Source: a virus. From it: a stretch of DNA of 44,532 bases. The DNA is taken from IMG/VR virus record IMGVR_UViG_3300035156_000361, positions 1 through 44,532 of that record. The stretch is one strand, 5' to 3'. The first letter of the stretch is position 1, and every line of letters starts with the position of its first letter. The position numbers were made by a program, and so were the translations under genes. Below are positions 33,660-41,814 of this stretch, one piece after another. Below the pieces are notes generated by a model. The model was not told the DNA's origin and ran no database searches. It saw only the letters and a program-made list of their open reading frames with translations.

Positions 33660-36122
33660 GTGCCGACGCCTGACCCGAACTACAAGTTCAGCATCAACCA
33701 ATACACCGGCGACGGCAGCCAGACGATCTGGCCGATCAGCTTCCAAGGCGGCTTCATCAGCCGCAGTCACGTCAAGGCCAGCCTGGTCGCCGGCGACGGC
33801 GCTGCCTCCACGCTTACTTTCACCTGGATCAATGACCAGAGCGTCCAGATCACGCCGGCCGTCGCCGCCGGTCAGACGTTCCGCGTCTACCGGGACACCC
33901 CCAAGGACGCAGCTCTGGTCGAGTTCGCCGACGGCGCTTTCCTCTCTGAGCAGAACCTGGACAAGAACGCCCGTCAGGCCGTGCTCCTCGCTGGTGAGGC
34001 CGCTGACGCTCTGACCGACGCTTCGATCAATGGCGGTGCCGTGGGACTTGCCGACGCGCCAAACGACGGCACCCCCTACCTCCGCCAAGGTGGGGACTGG
34101 GTAGAGGCGACGCTCACCGAAGGCGGGCTCCCCGAGGCTCCTGCGGACGGCAAGCAGTACGTTCGCAAGAACCAGACCTGGGCCGAGGTGATCGCCGCCG
34201 CAGCCATCGCTGCGGCCGGCACGATCATGCCGCTTGGAACAATGGCGGCAGCCATGGCCACGCCGCCCGCCATTCCGGCGAACGTCCGCATGGTGCAGAC
34301 CTCCGGCTATGCAGTGCAGGGCGTTGGCCCGGCGCTCTATGTGGAAGCGCCTGCGGTCAACTCAGCCTACGTCGCCGCAAACCCGCGCAGTTGCTTCCTC
34401 GCCGCAGACGGCCGCGGCTTTCGCATCATTGAGCCGGTTCTTCGCCCGTCGATGTTCGGCACGGCGAACGATGGGGTTACCAACGAAACCCTAGCGTTCG
34501 TTGCGATGTCGCGAGAAGTTCGCCGCCGAAATGGCGGCGTCATTCTTCTCGACCGGACCGTTTACATGGTTGGCCTTCAAGACGCAGCAAACACGAATAC
34601 GGGCAACGCTTTTGGGGTGGGCGTCGGCCCGTCGCCGCTCGACTTCAGCAATATGAGCGGGCGCGTTCAGATCATCGGGAACGGTGCAATCTTTCGCACT
34701 GTGTCGGGGCTCAAATACGGTTCGTTCAATCCGGCCACGGGTGCTGCGCGAACCACGATCAGCACAACGCCAACCGACGCTGCATCCCCCTTCGAGGGCG
34801 TGGTTCGCTGGGTGGATTGCTCCGGCGACCTCACGCTTGAAGGCTTTCGGTGCGAAGGGCAAAACCATACCTTCGTTCTGGGCGGTGAGTATGGCGACAC
34901 CGGCCGACAAGTTTCCAACTATGGCCTCTACATCGTGCGCGCGACCGGCCGGATCAGCGGTGTGGATTTCGACGCGGTACGCATGGGCCTTGATGGCGGC
35001 GCGGCGCAGCTCACCACGACAGCGACGAGCCCCAAGCGCCCGCTGACCATGACGCGATGCTTTTTCGACGAAAACGGTCGGCAGGGCTTCTCTCAAGTCG
35101 GTGGTCGCGGCGCGCGCTATGTTGATTGCCGCTTCAACCGCACGGGGCGCGGGGGCGTCTCAAGCGCGCCATGTTCCGGCTTCGACATGGAGGCGGAGGG
35201 TGCGAACCTCAATCGCGATACCGTCTTCGACGGGTGCGAGTTCGTCGACAATGTTGGTACTGCCATGGTCGCCGATAGCGGCGACAGCGCGGACGCAACC
35301 TTCCGGCGATGCAAGTTCATCGGCACGACCAATTGGGCGGTGTGGGCCAACAAGCCCGGAATGGTCTTTGAGGACTGCAAGATCATCGGCGCGGTGGTCA
35401 ATCCCTACCCCGACGCGAGCGGCAAGCTGTCCAACCGCTTTATCCGGTGCCTCTTCACCGACGACCCCGCACTATCCCCGACTGGCCTGGTGTACGGTCC
35501 CCGCGTCGTAGAGACGGTGCCCGCCACCGGTACGCTGTTCGACGACTGCGACTTTACACTCGTTGGCGCAATGACGCTTCCGTACACCCCGAACGGGGTC
35601 CGTTATCGCGACTGTCGCCTGTCGCAGGCCACTGCGACTGCAACAATCATGACCGGCACCTTTACCGGCCTGAATGTCATCAGTGCGCCGGCGAACGCGG
35701 TCAACCTGGCAAACTCGAACTATGTGTCGGGGATCGTCAACCTCAACGGCGCGGTGGTCAGTTCGGCCGGCGGAGAGCCGTGGGACTTCTACACGCCGGC
35801 CATCACAGTCGGGTCCGGTGCGCTGACCACGTTCTCAACGTACGGTAAGTGGAAGCAGGTGGGCAAGACCGTCCACTTCATGTTGACGATCCGCATAAAT
35901 GACAACGGTACTGGCGCAGATACGCTGACAGCGACGCTCCCGGTGGCGGCGTCCAATTACAATTCGTTCGCCGGGCGCGAGGTAATCTCCGCTGGGTTCG
36001 GGCTCTCGTGCCATAACCCGGTCGCAAGCAGCAACATCGCCATCGCCAAGTACGATGGCACCTATCCGGGCGGAACCACCAATTATCGGCTGGTCGTCAG
36101 CGGGTCCTACGAAGCGGCCTGA
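33660..36122 (+). CDS. Tailspike/tail fibre with T7 tail-fibre N-terminus and beta-helix
   Basis: Protein of 820 residues; GTG start with AGGAGA eleven bases upstream. Residues 1-120 match the T7 gp17-type virion-attachment domain (YKFSINQYTGDGSQTIWPIS, then FLSEQNLDKNARQAVLLAGE). From about 250 to 650 the repeats of short strands with Gly/Asn turns (GRVQIIGNGAIFRTV, RFNRTGRGGVSSAP, FDGCEFVDNVGTAMVAD) suggest a right-handed parallel beta-helix, as in polysaccharide-degrading tailspikes. The C-terminus is beta-rich and probably trimerises. Base use in the beta-helix part is less GC-rich than the flanks, suggesting exchange. Catalytic residues cannot be identified. Confidence 0.88.
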   Translation: MPTPDPNYKFSINQYTGDGSQTIWPISFQGGFISRSHVKASLVAGDGAASTLTFTWINDQSVQITPAVAAGQTFRVYRDTPKDAALVEFADGAFLSEQNLDKNARQAVLLAGEAADALTDASINGGAVGLADAPNDGTPYLRQGGDWVEATLTEGGLPEAPADGKQYVRKNQTWAEVIAAAAIAAAGTIMPLGTMAAAMATPPAIPANVRMVQTSGYAVQGVGPALYVEAPAVNSAYVAANPRSCFLAADGRGFRIIEPVLRPSMFGTANDGVTNETLAFVAMSREVRRRNGGVILLDRTVYMVGLQDAANTNTGNAFGVGVGPSPLDFSNMSGRVQIIGNGAIFRTVSGLKYGSFNPATGAARTTISTTPTDAASPFEGVVRWVDCSGDLTLEGFRCEGQNHTFVLGGEYGDTGRQVSNYGLYIVRATGRISGVDFDAVRMGLDGGAAQLTTTATSPKRPLTMTRCFFDENGRQGFSQVGGRGARYVDCRFNRTGRGGVSSAPCSGFDMEAEGANLNRDTVFDGCEFVDNVGTAMVADSGDSADATFRRCKFIGTTNWAVWANKPGMVFEDCKIIGAVVNPYPDASGKLSNRFIRCLFTDDPALSPTGLVYGPRVVETVPATGTLFDDCDFTLVGAMTLPYTPNGVRYRDCRLSQATATATIMTGTFTGLNVISAPANAVNLANSNYVSGIVNLNGAVVSSAGGEPWDFYTPAITVGSGALTTFSTYGKWKQVGKTVHFMLTIRINDNGTGADTLTATLPVAASNYNSFAGREVISAGFGLSCHNPVASSNIAIAKYDGTYPGGTTNYRLVVSGSYEAA

Positions 36123-36152
36123 GCCGCTCAACAACATCAAAGGAGGTACGGC

Positions 36153-36395
36153 GTGAGCCTACCGAACAACGTCCAGGAGTATATCCTGGATGCAGGGAAG
36201 CTCGCGCCCCCGGCCGTAGTAACTACTGCGGCTAGTGCGGGCCTAACCTTAGAGCATTGGGTGATGGTCCTAACCATCATCTACACCGTCATCCAGATTG
36301 CACTCACCCTCTACAAGACGGCGCGCGATTACTCGGCTCGCAGGGCTCGGCGCCTCGCGCGAGAGCTGTGTCGGAACAAGTCTCGTGGCGGCTGA
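36153..36395 (+). CDS. Holin (T7 gp17.5-like, single transmembrane segment)
   Basis: Protein of 80 residues; GTG start with AAAGGAGG six bases upstream. One transmembrane segment (about 34-54, HWVMVLTIIYTVIQIALTLY) is followed by a strongly basic tail. The place between tail fibre and small terminase is exactly that of T7 gene 17.5, a class II type holin. It would release or activate the endolysin at 40254 by depolarising the inner membrane. Confidence 0.8.
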   Translation: MSLPNNVQEYILDAGKLAPPAVVTTAASAGLTLEHWVMVLTIIYTVIQIALTLYKTARDYSARRARRLARELCRNKSRGG

Positions 36396-36714
36396 CGAGA
36401 CCGCGCTAGGCAACCTTCACACCAAGGTTGCCGAAGTGCTCACCGACCTACTCGACGGCACCCCGCTACCTACCGGCGAGACCGACGGCGACGGCAACGA
36501 GATTACCCAGACGATGCCGCCTTCGGCGGCGACCCTGACCGCGGCGATCCAGTTCCTCAAGAACAACAACATCACCTGCACCCCGGCCAAAGACAATGCA
36601 CTCGGCGCGCTCGAAGCCAAGATGGCCGAGCGCAAGGCCAAGATGCGCGCTGGCCGGGCCGACCTGGCAGTGGCGACCGAGGGTGCGGCGTTCATGGCGG
36701 GCCTGCCTAACTGA
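36385..36714 (+). CDS. terS: Terminase small subunit (T7 gp18)
   Basis: Protein of 109 residues from GTG 36385, overlapping the holin gene by 11 bases. The block SAATLTAAIQFLKNNNI is characteristic of the gp18 family. The N-terminal helix and the middle acidic insert (ETDGDGNEITQTM) are seen in relatives. It should recognise the concatemer and load the large subunit. The stop overlaps the terL ATG (TGATG). Confidence 0.88.
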   Translation: MAADETALGNLHTKVAEVLTDLLDGTPLPTGETDGDGNEITQTMPPSAATLTAAIQFLKNNNITCTPAKDNALGALEAKMAERKAKMRAGRADLAVATEGAAFMAGLPN

Positions 36715-38486
36715 TGGCAACCCGCGAGAGCGCGGACGAGGCCCTACTACGCTGGCGGAAGCTGGAGCTGCTCCAGCGGGAGTACGCGCAATTCGCGCTA
36801 TTCCTGGAAGCGGCCATGCTGCACCTCGGGTTCAGCACCAGCCCCGTCCAGCACGACATCGGCCAGTTCCTGAGCCACGGTCCGCAGTACCTGATGATCC
36901 AGGCGCAGCGCGGCCAGGCCAAGACGACCATCACCGCGATCTTCGCCGTGTGGTGCCTGATCCACAACCCGTCCTACCGCATCCTGATCCTCTCGGCCGG
37001 CGGCCGGCAGGCCAACGAAATCAGCACCCTCATCGTCCGCCTCATCATGACGATGGAGGAACTGGAGTGCCTGGCCCCGGACCCGACCAATGGCGACCGC
37101 ACCTCGGTCGAAGCCTTCGATGTCCACTACGTCCTCAAGGGCGTCGACAAGTCGCCCAGCGTGGCCTGCGTCGGCATCACCGGCAACCTCCAGGGCAAGC
37201 GCGCCGACCTTCTCGTGGCCGACGACATCGAGAGCCAGAAGAACGCGCGCACGGCGACCATGCGGGAAATCCTGCTAGAGCTGACGCGGGACTTCACCTC
37301 GATCTGCGCCACCGGGCGCATCGTCTACCTGGGCACCCCGCAGAGTCAGGAGTCCATTTATAACACGCTGCCGGCGCGTGGCTTCACCGTCCGCATCTGG
37401 CCCGGCCGTTTCCCCACGTCGGCGCAGACCGAGAACTACGGCAACATGCTGGCCCCCTACATAAGCCAGCGCCTCGCCATGAACCCTCGGCTTGCCTTCG
37501 GTGGGGGGATGCTGGGAGACCAGGGCCAGCCTGTCGACCCCGATTACCTCGGCGAGGAAGTCCTCCAGAAGAAGGAACTCGATCAGGGGCCGAGCTACTT
37601 CCAGCTCCAGCACATGCTGAACACCCGGCTGGTGGACGCCATGCGCTACCCGCTCAAGACCGAGGACCTCGTGGTCATGCGGCTGGGCGGGGACCAGTTC
37701 CCGATGTCCGTCACCCGCGGTTTCGGCGGCGCCGCCCTTCGGCCCGTCAGCGTTCATTCCGCTAGCTATCACGTCTCGACGCCGCACGAGCTGTCGCCCG
37801 AAACGGCGAAGCTCCAGGGCGTCATCATGTATGTGGACCCGGCCGGCGGCGGTAAGAACGGGGACGAGACCGCCTACGCCGTAACAGGCTTCCTCAACGG
37901 CAATGTCTACCTGCTTTCAGCGGGCGGTTTGCCGGGCGGCTACGCCACCACCGTCATGCAGGCCCTCGCGGGGATCGCCAAGCGATGGGCCGTGCAGCGC
38001 GTCATCATCGAGCAGAACTTCGGCTACGGCGCCTTCAAGGAGGTGTGGCTTCCGATCCTTCGGGGCGAGCACACCTGCGCGGTCGACGACGATTACGTCC
38101 ACGGCCAGAAGGAAACCCGGATAATCGAGACGCTGGAGCCTGTCATGGCTCGCGGCGCCTTGATTGTGAACGAGGCCGTGATCGAGGAAGATCGCGACAC
38201 CTCCGCCGGGTACGACCCGAGCAAGCGCGGGCTCTACTCGCTGTTCCACCAGCTCTCGAAGATGACCCGAGAGAAGGGCGCGCTGTTCCATGACGACCGC
38301 GCCGACGCCCTGGAAGGGGCGGTCCGCTATTGGGTCGCACAGCTCGCCATCGACCAGGACAAGGCTGTCCAGTTCCAGCGCGAGCGCGAGTTCCGCGAAC
38401 TTATGGCCGATCCCCTCGGCCGCAATCGCTTCAACGCCCCGTCATCCGGCGGGGTCTCTCTCTTTTCCAAGTATCTCAGGACCTAA
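36714..38486 (+). CDS. terL: Terminase large subunit (T7 gp19)
   Basis: Protein of 590 residues, the expected size. The ATPase has Walker A in QAQRGQAKTT with K70, Walker B in LLVADDIES and the coupling motif region ICATGRIVYLGTPQ. The nuclease part has GVIMYVDPAGGGKNGDETA (first acidic site), RVIIEQNFGYG and HDDRADALEGA near the end. It drives DNA packaging and cuts the concatemer at the terminal repeats. Full length and apparently intact. Confidence 0.96.
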   Translation: MATRESADEALLRWRKLELLQREYAQFALFLEAAMLHLGFSTSPVQHDIGQFLSHGPQYLMIQAQRGQAKTTITAIFAVWCLIHNPSYRILILSAGGRQANEISTLIVRLIMTMEELECLAPDPTNGDRTSVEAFDVHYVLKGVDKSPSVACVGITGNLQGKRADLLVADDIESQKNARTATMREILLELTRDFTSICATGRIVYLGTPQSQESIYNTLPARGFTVRIWPGRFPTSAQTENYGNMLAPYISQRLAMNPRLAFGGGMLGDQGQPVDPDYLGEEVLQKKELDQGPSYFQLQHMLNTRLVDAMRYPLKTEDLVVMRLGGDQFPMSVTRGFGGAALRPVSVHSASYHVSTPHELSPETAKLQGVIMYVDPAGGGKNGDETAYAVTGFLNGNVYLLSAGGLPGGYATTVMQALAGIAKRWAVQRVIIEQNFGYGAFKEVWLPILRGEHTCAVDDDYVHGQKETRIIETLEPVMARGALIVNEAVIEEDRDTSAGYDPSKRGLYSLFHQLSKMTREKGALFHDDRADALEGAVRYWVAQLAIDQDKAVQFQREREFRELMADPLGRNRFNAPSSGGVSLFSKYLRT

Positions 38487-38491
38487 CGCAC

Positions 38492-38704
38492 ATGCGTGAT
38501 ACCGACCTGCCCTCGCCGAACATCGGTTCGCGAGGCCACCACCTTCGCCGCGTCGCCTCCCAGGCGATCAGCCAGCTCCAGATCGCCGCACCCGGCTACG
38601 GCGGCACCCACCCGGCAGCGACCAGCCTCCGCGCGTTCTTCTCGGCCGCGGCTGACGCGCTCATCCCGCTCGACGCGACGCCGGCAAACGAGAACGACGC
38701 CTAA
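38492..38704 (+). CDS. Small hypothetical protein (70 aa)
   Basis: ATG with AGGA about ten bases upstream, just after terL. The product (MRDTDLPSPNIGSRGHHL start) is Ala/Ser-rich with no clear motif. Its first codons overlap a sequence (38497-38511) that matches the phage promoter core at 13 of 15 positions, which may be chance. Stop is followed directly by the next ATG. Confidence 0.6.
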   Translation: MRDTDLPSPNIGSRGHHLRRVASQAISQLQIAAPGYGGTHPAATSLRAFFSAAADALIPLDATPANENDA

Positions 38705-38983
38705 ATGGCCGCGTCCTATGCGCAGACTACTGTTACGCTGAGTGCGGGACAGGCAGCCGGGACGGCGCCCCTGATCGCCGCCAACCGTGATCGCCGGGCG
38801 CTCCAGCTCGGCGCGGCGGTGGACTTCAAGGTCGCCCTTTCAGCAAGCGCAACCGACGGAATGCGCGTCTACGCTTCGGCGCGGGACGGCTTTGAGGGGG
38901 CGCTCTGTCCCGCCGGGGAGCTCTACCTCGTTGCCGGCAGCGGATTGTCTACGGGCAACGCTGTGGTGGTGTGGGAGGCCTGA
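38705..38983 (+). CDS. Small beta-rich protein, possible virion decoration (92 aa)
   Basis: ATG immediately after the previous TAA. The sequence alternates short strands (TTVTLSAGQAAGTAPLIAAN, then LYLVAGSGLSTGNAVVVWEA) and looks like a small beta-sandwich. Similar small proteins sit beside tail or receptor-binding genes, so a minor tail or head component is plausible. No family recognised with confidence. Confidence 0.6.
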   Translation: MAASYAQTTVTLSAGQAAGTAPLIAANRDRRALQLGAAVDFKVALSASATDGMRVYASARDGFEGALCPAGELYLVAGSGLSTGNAVVVWEA

Positions 38984-38985
38984 AC

Positions 38986-40236
38986 ATGAGTGCCGCCCTC
39001 GGTCTGGCCGTCGCTGTGAAAGCACATGCGGCGCGCAACCGGACGATCGACACTCTGCGCCGCTCAATGGCCAGCACGGGCCTGCGCCTCCCCTCCATTA
39101 TGGCTAACCCGCCGACCATTGGAGCGCCCACCACAGCGACGGCAATCGCTGTCGGCACGACATGGCTTTACAACAGTCACGCCCTGCAAATCCCGGTGCG
39201 CTACACGCTGCTGGGGGGCACCGCGACTTTGCCGACTGGCTTTCCCGGCGGCGAGCTGGTGTCGATCACGTCCGTCACCTCGACGGGTACGACACGGGTT
39301 CCGGCGGGTGGCCGTATCCGCTTCACCAGCTACGCGCCAGCGTTCGAAATCCTCTTCATGGGGGGTTCGGGAAAGATGCGGATCAAGGTCGATGGCGAGT
39401 ATGTGAGCACGACGAGCTTTGGCGTTCCCGGTCAGCCGCTCAGCCCAAGTGGCGCGATCGCCAATGGTGTCTACCCGTATTTTCTCCCGATCCAGTGGGG
39501 CGATGGTTCGGCGTCCCAGCGAAAGCTTCGGCGTTACGAACTCGAGATGTCGAGCAACGGCAACGTCTACTTCGCCGGCCTTCGCGCGAGCAATCTATAC
39601 CCCCCTTCGCCTTGGCCGGTCGAGGACCATGTGCGCGTAATCGTGCACGGAGACAGCATAGTCGAAGGTGCAGGCGACGATCCGCACGGCACTGTCGGCA
39701 ATGCGCTGGGCAACATGCTGGGCCAGCCCGACACTTGGGCTTCTGGATCGGGCGGCACCGGGTACATCGCCAGCCTTGGCGGCACGAAGCACACGTTCAT
39801 TCAGCGTGTGCAGGCGGACATCATTGCTCCGGCGCCGGACTTTATCTTCGAGTGCGGCGGGCTGAATGACACAGCCAACCCCCAGACGACGATCCAGGCC
39901 AAGGTCGAGGAGTGGCTGGCGGCGGTGACAAGCGCGCTCCCGGCCGTGACGATCTTCATGGCCGGTCCGCTGGTCCCGAACGACACGGCAAGCGCGGCGA
40001 TCGTCGCTTGCCGTGACGCAAAGAAAGCTGCCGCCGCCGTGTTCAGCAAGAACACTTTTTTCCTCGATAACATCGCGGATAAGTGGGTAACCGGAAACGG
40101 CAAGGCCACGACGCCGAATGGCACCGGGAACGCAGACTGGATCACCTCCGGCGACAGCGTCCACCCGACGCTGGAGGGAAGTGTGTACCACGCATCCCGC
40201 CTAGCAGCCGGCGCCGCGGCAGTGCTCAACCGCTGA
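38986..40236 (+). CDS. SGNH/GDSL hydrolase, probable polysaccharide esterase
   Basis: Protein of 416 residues; ATG 38986 with GGGAGG eight bases upstream, preferred over GTG 38971. The C-terminal SGNH domain is complete: block I GDSIVEGAG with S224, block II Gly in GSGGTGY, block III GGLNDT with Asn, and block V D390/H393 in DSVHP. The N-terminal 215 residues form a beta-rich domain (strand repeats such as RIRFTSYAPAFEILFMGGS) that may attach to the virion or bind sugar. Such esterases remove acetyl groups from capsule or O-antigen; here it would complement the tailspike. A secreted or lysis-time role cannot be excluded. Confidence 0.88.
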   Translation: MSAALGLAVAVKAHAARNRTIDTLRRSMASTGLRLPSIMANPPTIGAPTTATAIAVGTTWLYNSHALQIPVRYTLLGGTATLPTGFPGGELVSITSVTSTGTTRVPAGGRIRFTSYAPAFEILFMGGSGKMRIKVDGEYVSTTSFGVPGQPLSPSGAIANGVYPYFLPIQWGDGSASQRKLRRYELEMSSNGNVYFAGLRASNLYPPSPWPVEDHVRVIVHGDSIVEGAGDDPHGTVGNALGNMLGQPDTWASGSGGTGYIASLGGTKHTFIQRVQADIIAPAPDFIFECGGLNDTANPQTTIQAKVEEWLAAVTSALPAVTIFMAGPLVPNDTASAAIVACRDAKKAAAAVFSKNTFFLDNIADKWVTGNGKATTPNGTGNADWITSGDSVHPTLEGSVYHASRLAAGAAAVLNR

Positions 40237-40253
40237 TCCATAGGAGCAACACC

Positions 40254-40757
40254 ATAAAGAAGATCGTCGTCTCGGCGGTGGCTGCGGCCATCGTCGGGGC
40301 AGCCGGCCTCTCGCTCACAATGACGAGCGAGGGGAAGGTCAACCGCGTCTACCGCGATCCGGTAGGCATCCTCACCGCCTGCTACGGCCACACAGGGCCA
40401 GAGCTGCGGATGGGGCAGACATTCACCGACGCGCAGTGCCAGGCGCTCCTCCGGGCTGATCTGGCCTCTCACCAGGCTTACGTCCGGTCGGGCTCGCCGC
40501 GGAACTGCATCAGCAACGTCCTGCTGAACCAGAACCAGCTGGACGCCGTGACGGACTTCGTTTTCAACGTAGGCCCCACCGCGTTTTGTAAGAGCACCTT
40601 GGCCGCGCGCCTCCGGCTTAGGGACTACCCCGGCGCTGCCGCTCAGTTTCCCAAGTGGGTCTACGCTCGTAAGAACGGCCAAGCCGTGCGTCTACCGGGC
40701 CTAGTCATCAGGCGGGACCGGGAGCGACGGTTGTTCCTAACTTCCGTCAATGCTTAG
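40254..40757 (+). CDS. SAR endolysin (GH24 muramidase), probable ATA start
   Basis: Protein of 167 residues. AGGAG (40242-40246) stands seven bases before ATA 40254; no ATG, GTG or TTG lies in the right place, and the next codons AAG-AAG start a typical signal-anchor (KKIVVSAVAAAIVGAAGLSL), so I take ATA as start. The active site E26, D35, T41 (E-x8-D-x5-T) has exactly the spacing of T4 lysozyme and P1 Lyz. Four further Cys may regulate activity through disulphides, as in P1-type SAR endolysins. The signal-arrest-release anchor means export by Sec and activation on membrane depolarisation by the holin. Confidence 0.85.
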   Translation: MKKIVVSAVAAAIVGAAGLSLTMTSEGKVNRVYRDPVGILTACYGHTGPELRMGQTFTDAQCQALLRADLASHQAYVRSGSPRNCISNVLLNQNQLDAVTDFVFNVGPTAFCKSTLAARLRLRDYPGAAAQFPKWVYARKNGQAVRLPGLVIRRDRERRLFLTSVNA

Positions 40758-40798
40758 GAATTATTTGATCTAGCAGGAACCAAGCCTGCTACCAAGTG

Positions 40799-40828
40799 TT
40801 GACTCCGGTTGGCCCTCATGCCTATAAG
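40799..40828 (+). promoter_or_regulatory. Sigma70-like promoter
   Basis: TTGACT and TATAAG, five of six matches each to the -35 and -10 consensus, separated by 18 bases; a start is expected near 40835. It reads rightward into the non-coding region toward the early genes. It overlaps a long hairpin, so opening of the DNA and folding of read-through RNA could interfere with each other. Confidence 0.55.
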
Positions 40829-40890
40829 CTCCCTGTGCCCAGATGGCACCCAGATGGAGCTGAGAGGCACCGTCAGGCTCAACCGGAGTC
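40801..40890 (+). other. 90-base extended stem-loop
   Basis: Nested pairs: GACTCCGGTTG (40801-40811) with CAACCGGAGTC (40880-40890); GCC (40812) with GGC (40876); TGCCT (40819) with AGGCA (40865); AGCTCC (40827) with GGAGCT (40856); GTGCC (40835) with GGCAC (40845) over loop CAGAT. About 30 base pairs in 90 bases, with no T-run at the end. Could be an RNase III-type site, a stable RNA or a DNA cruciform signal behind the late genes. Confidence 0.7.
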
Positions 40891-40960
40891 ATCCGGGGCT
40901 AACCTCCTCGCCGTGCTGGATCGGCTGCCTACGGGGCTAAAATCGGCATCATCGCGGTCG

Positions 40961-41011
40961 CTCGGATTGTAACCGAGTCCAGCCGGGCTAAGCGCAATGC
41001 TCAACCCGGCT
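40961..41011 (+). other. Two adjacent hairpins
   Basis: CTCGG (40961-40965) pairs with CCGAG (40973-40977). Four bases on, AGCCGGG (40981-40987) pairs perfectly with CCCGGCT (41005-41011), with an inner AGC/GCT pair. Neither has a T-run. They continue the hairpin-rich pattern of the region. Confidence 0.55.
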
Positions 41012-41236
41012 ACGGCCTGATTTTGATGTGCTGGTGAGAGGGGGCAACTCCGACTGTCAAAGACCGTAATCACCCCCGTGGGGGCCTGGGCGCGTCCGCG
41101 TTTGCGCGTGGATTAACTCCGGGCAGGCGCGTGGGCGCTCCCGGTTTCCGCTCAGGGTTAGGCCAATGGCTTAGCCGGAGTGGGGCAGGGTAGGCGCGGG
41201 GCCGATCTGTCTCGTTTGCCTGATGCTTAGCGGGGT

Positions 41237-41257
41237 TTTGATACCCTCCTGCACAGG
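41237..41257 (+). promoter_or_regulatory. Phage RNA polymerase promoter, copy 3 (non-coding region)
   Basis: TTTGATACCCTCCTGCACA followed by GG; differs from the other two copies by one base in the core. It reads rightward into non-coding sequence about 0.9 kb upstream of the first early gene at 42174. This placement suggests either a non-coding transcript, a primer for replication, or middle-time transcription of the early block. Confidence 0.75.
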
Positions 41258-41274
41258 CAAGCCGCATCTATTTG

Positions 41275-41294
41275 TCCGGGGTAATCCGGGGTTA
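41275..41294 (+). repeat. Tandem 10-base repeat
   Basis: TCCGGGGTAA is followed directly by TCCGGGGTTA. One mismatch. It lies 18 bases downstream of promoter copy 3 and could be a protein-binding site. Confidence 0.6.
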
Positions 41295-41426
41295 GAGCAC
41301 AGGCTAAGCCTTGGGTCGCGGTAGGGGTGTGATACCCGGATGATACACTCCCTGGTAACATGAACAGGGACCGGGGAACCTACAGGATTAGACCGGATGC
41401 AACGGGGATCGGCACTAGCCCAACCC

Positions 41427-41467
41427 CGACTAAGCCCGGCTATCAGCGCCACGGTAGCGACTAAGCC
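41427..41467 (+). repeat. Direct repeat CGACTAAGCC, two perfect copies
   Basis: Copies at 41427-41436 and 41458-41467, starting 31 bases apart, roughly three helical turns. Related CTAAGCC/GGCTTAG forms occur at 40984, 41167, 41302 and 41637. They could be arm-type integrase sites or packaging repeats analogous to the short repeats next to the T7 ends. Confidence 0.55.
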
Positions 41468-41745
41468 AATTAAGGGGCTTGCAATCAAGCCTGAGACGTG
41501 GGACAACAATGGGGACGGCGGCGATACGGGCTTACAGCCTAGCCGGGGTCAAGGTTCCCGCCAACGGGGCCGGATCGAATAGGTGACAGGTGCAAGAGGC
41601 TAGGCCTCCTCTCCCCTAAGAACCCGGATCATCCGGATTAAGCCTTGCCCTAGTGCAGTAGCGCCAATGTCGAGTGACGGGCCAAAGAGCCCGCACATAC
41701 CGGGTTCCTTTCAGGGACCAGCCGCAAGGCAACGGCTCATTGTGA

Positions 41746-41766
41746 GTGACAGCGCATGACTGTCAC
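41746..41766. promoter_or_regulatory. Perfect 7-bp inverted repeat GTGACAG/CTGTCAC
   Basis: GTGACAG (41746-41752) and CTGTCAC (41760-41766) with a 7-base spacer. Related half-sites GTGACAG at 41583 and GTGACGG at 41674 lie upstream. The spacing of half-sites suggests an operator or recombinase-binding site. Confidence 0.5.
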
Positions 41767-41814
41767 CGTCCCTACGGGGGACGCCTAGCGGGCAATCCGG
41801 CAAGCTAACTGTTC

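Noticed and set aside
35217-35232. Further promoter copy (GATACCGTC) in the tailspike gene
   Set aside because: The 3' half of the motif (CTGCACA) is missing; chance match in coding DNA.
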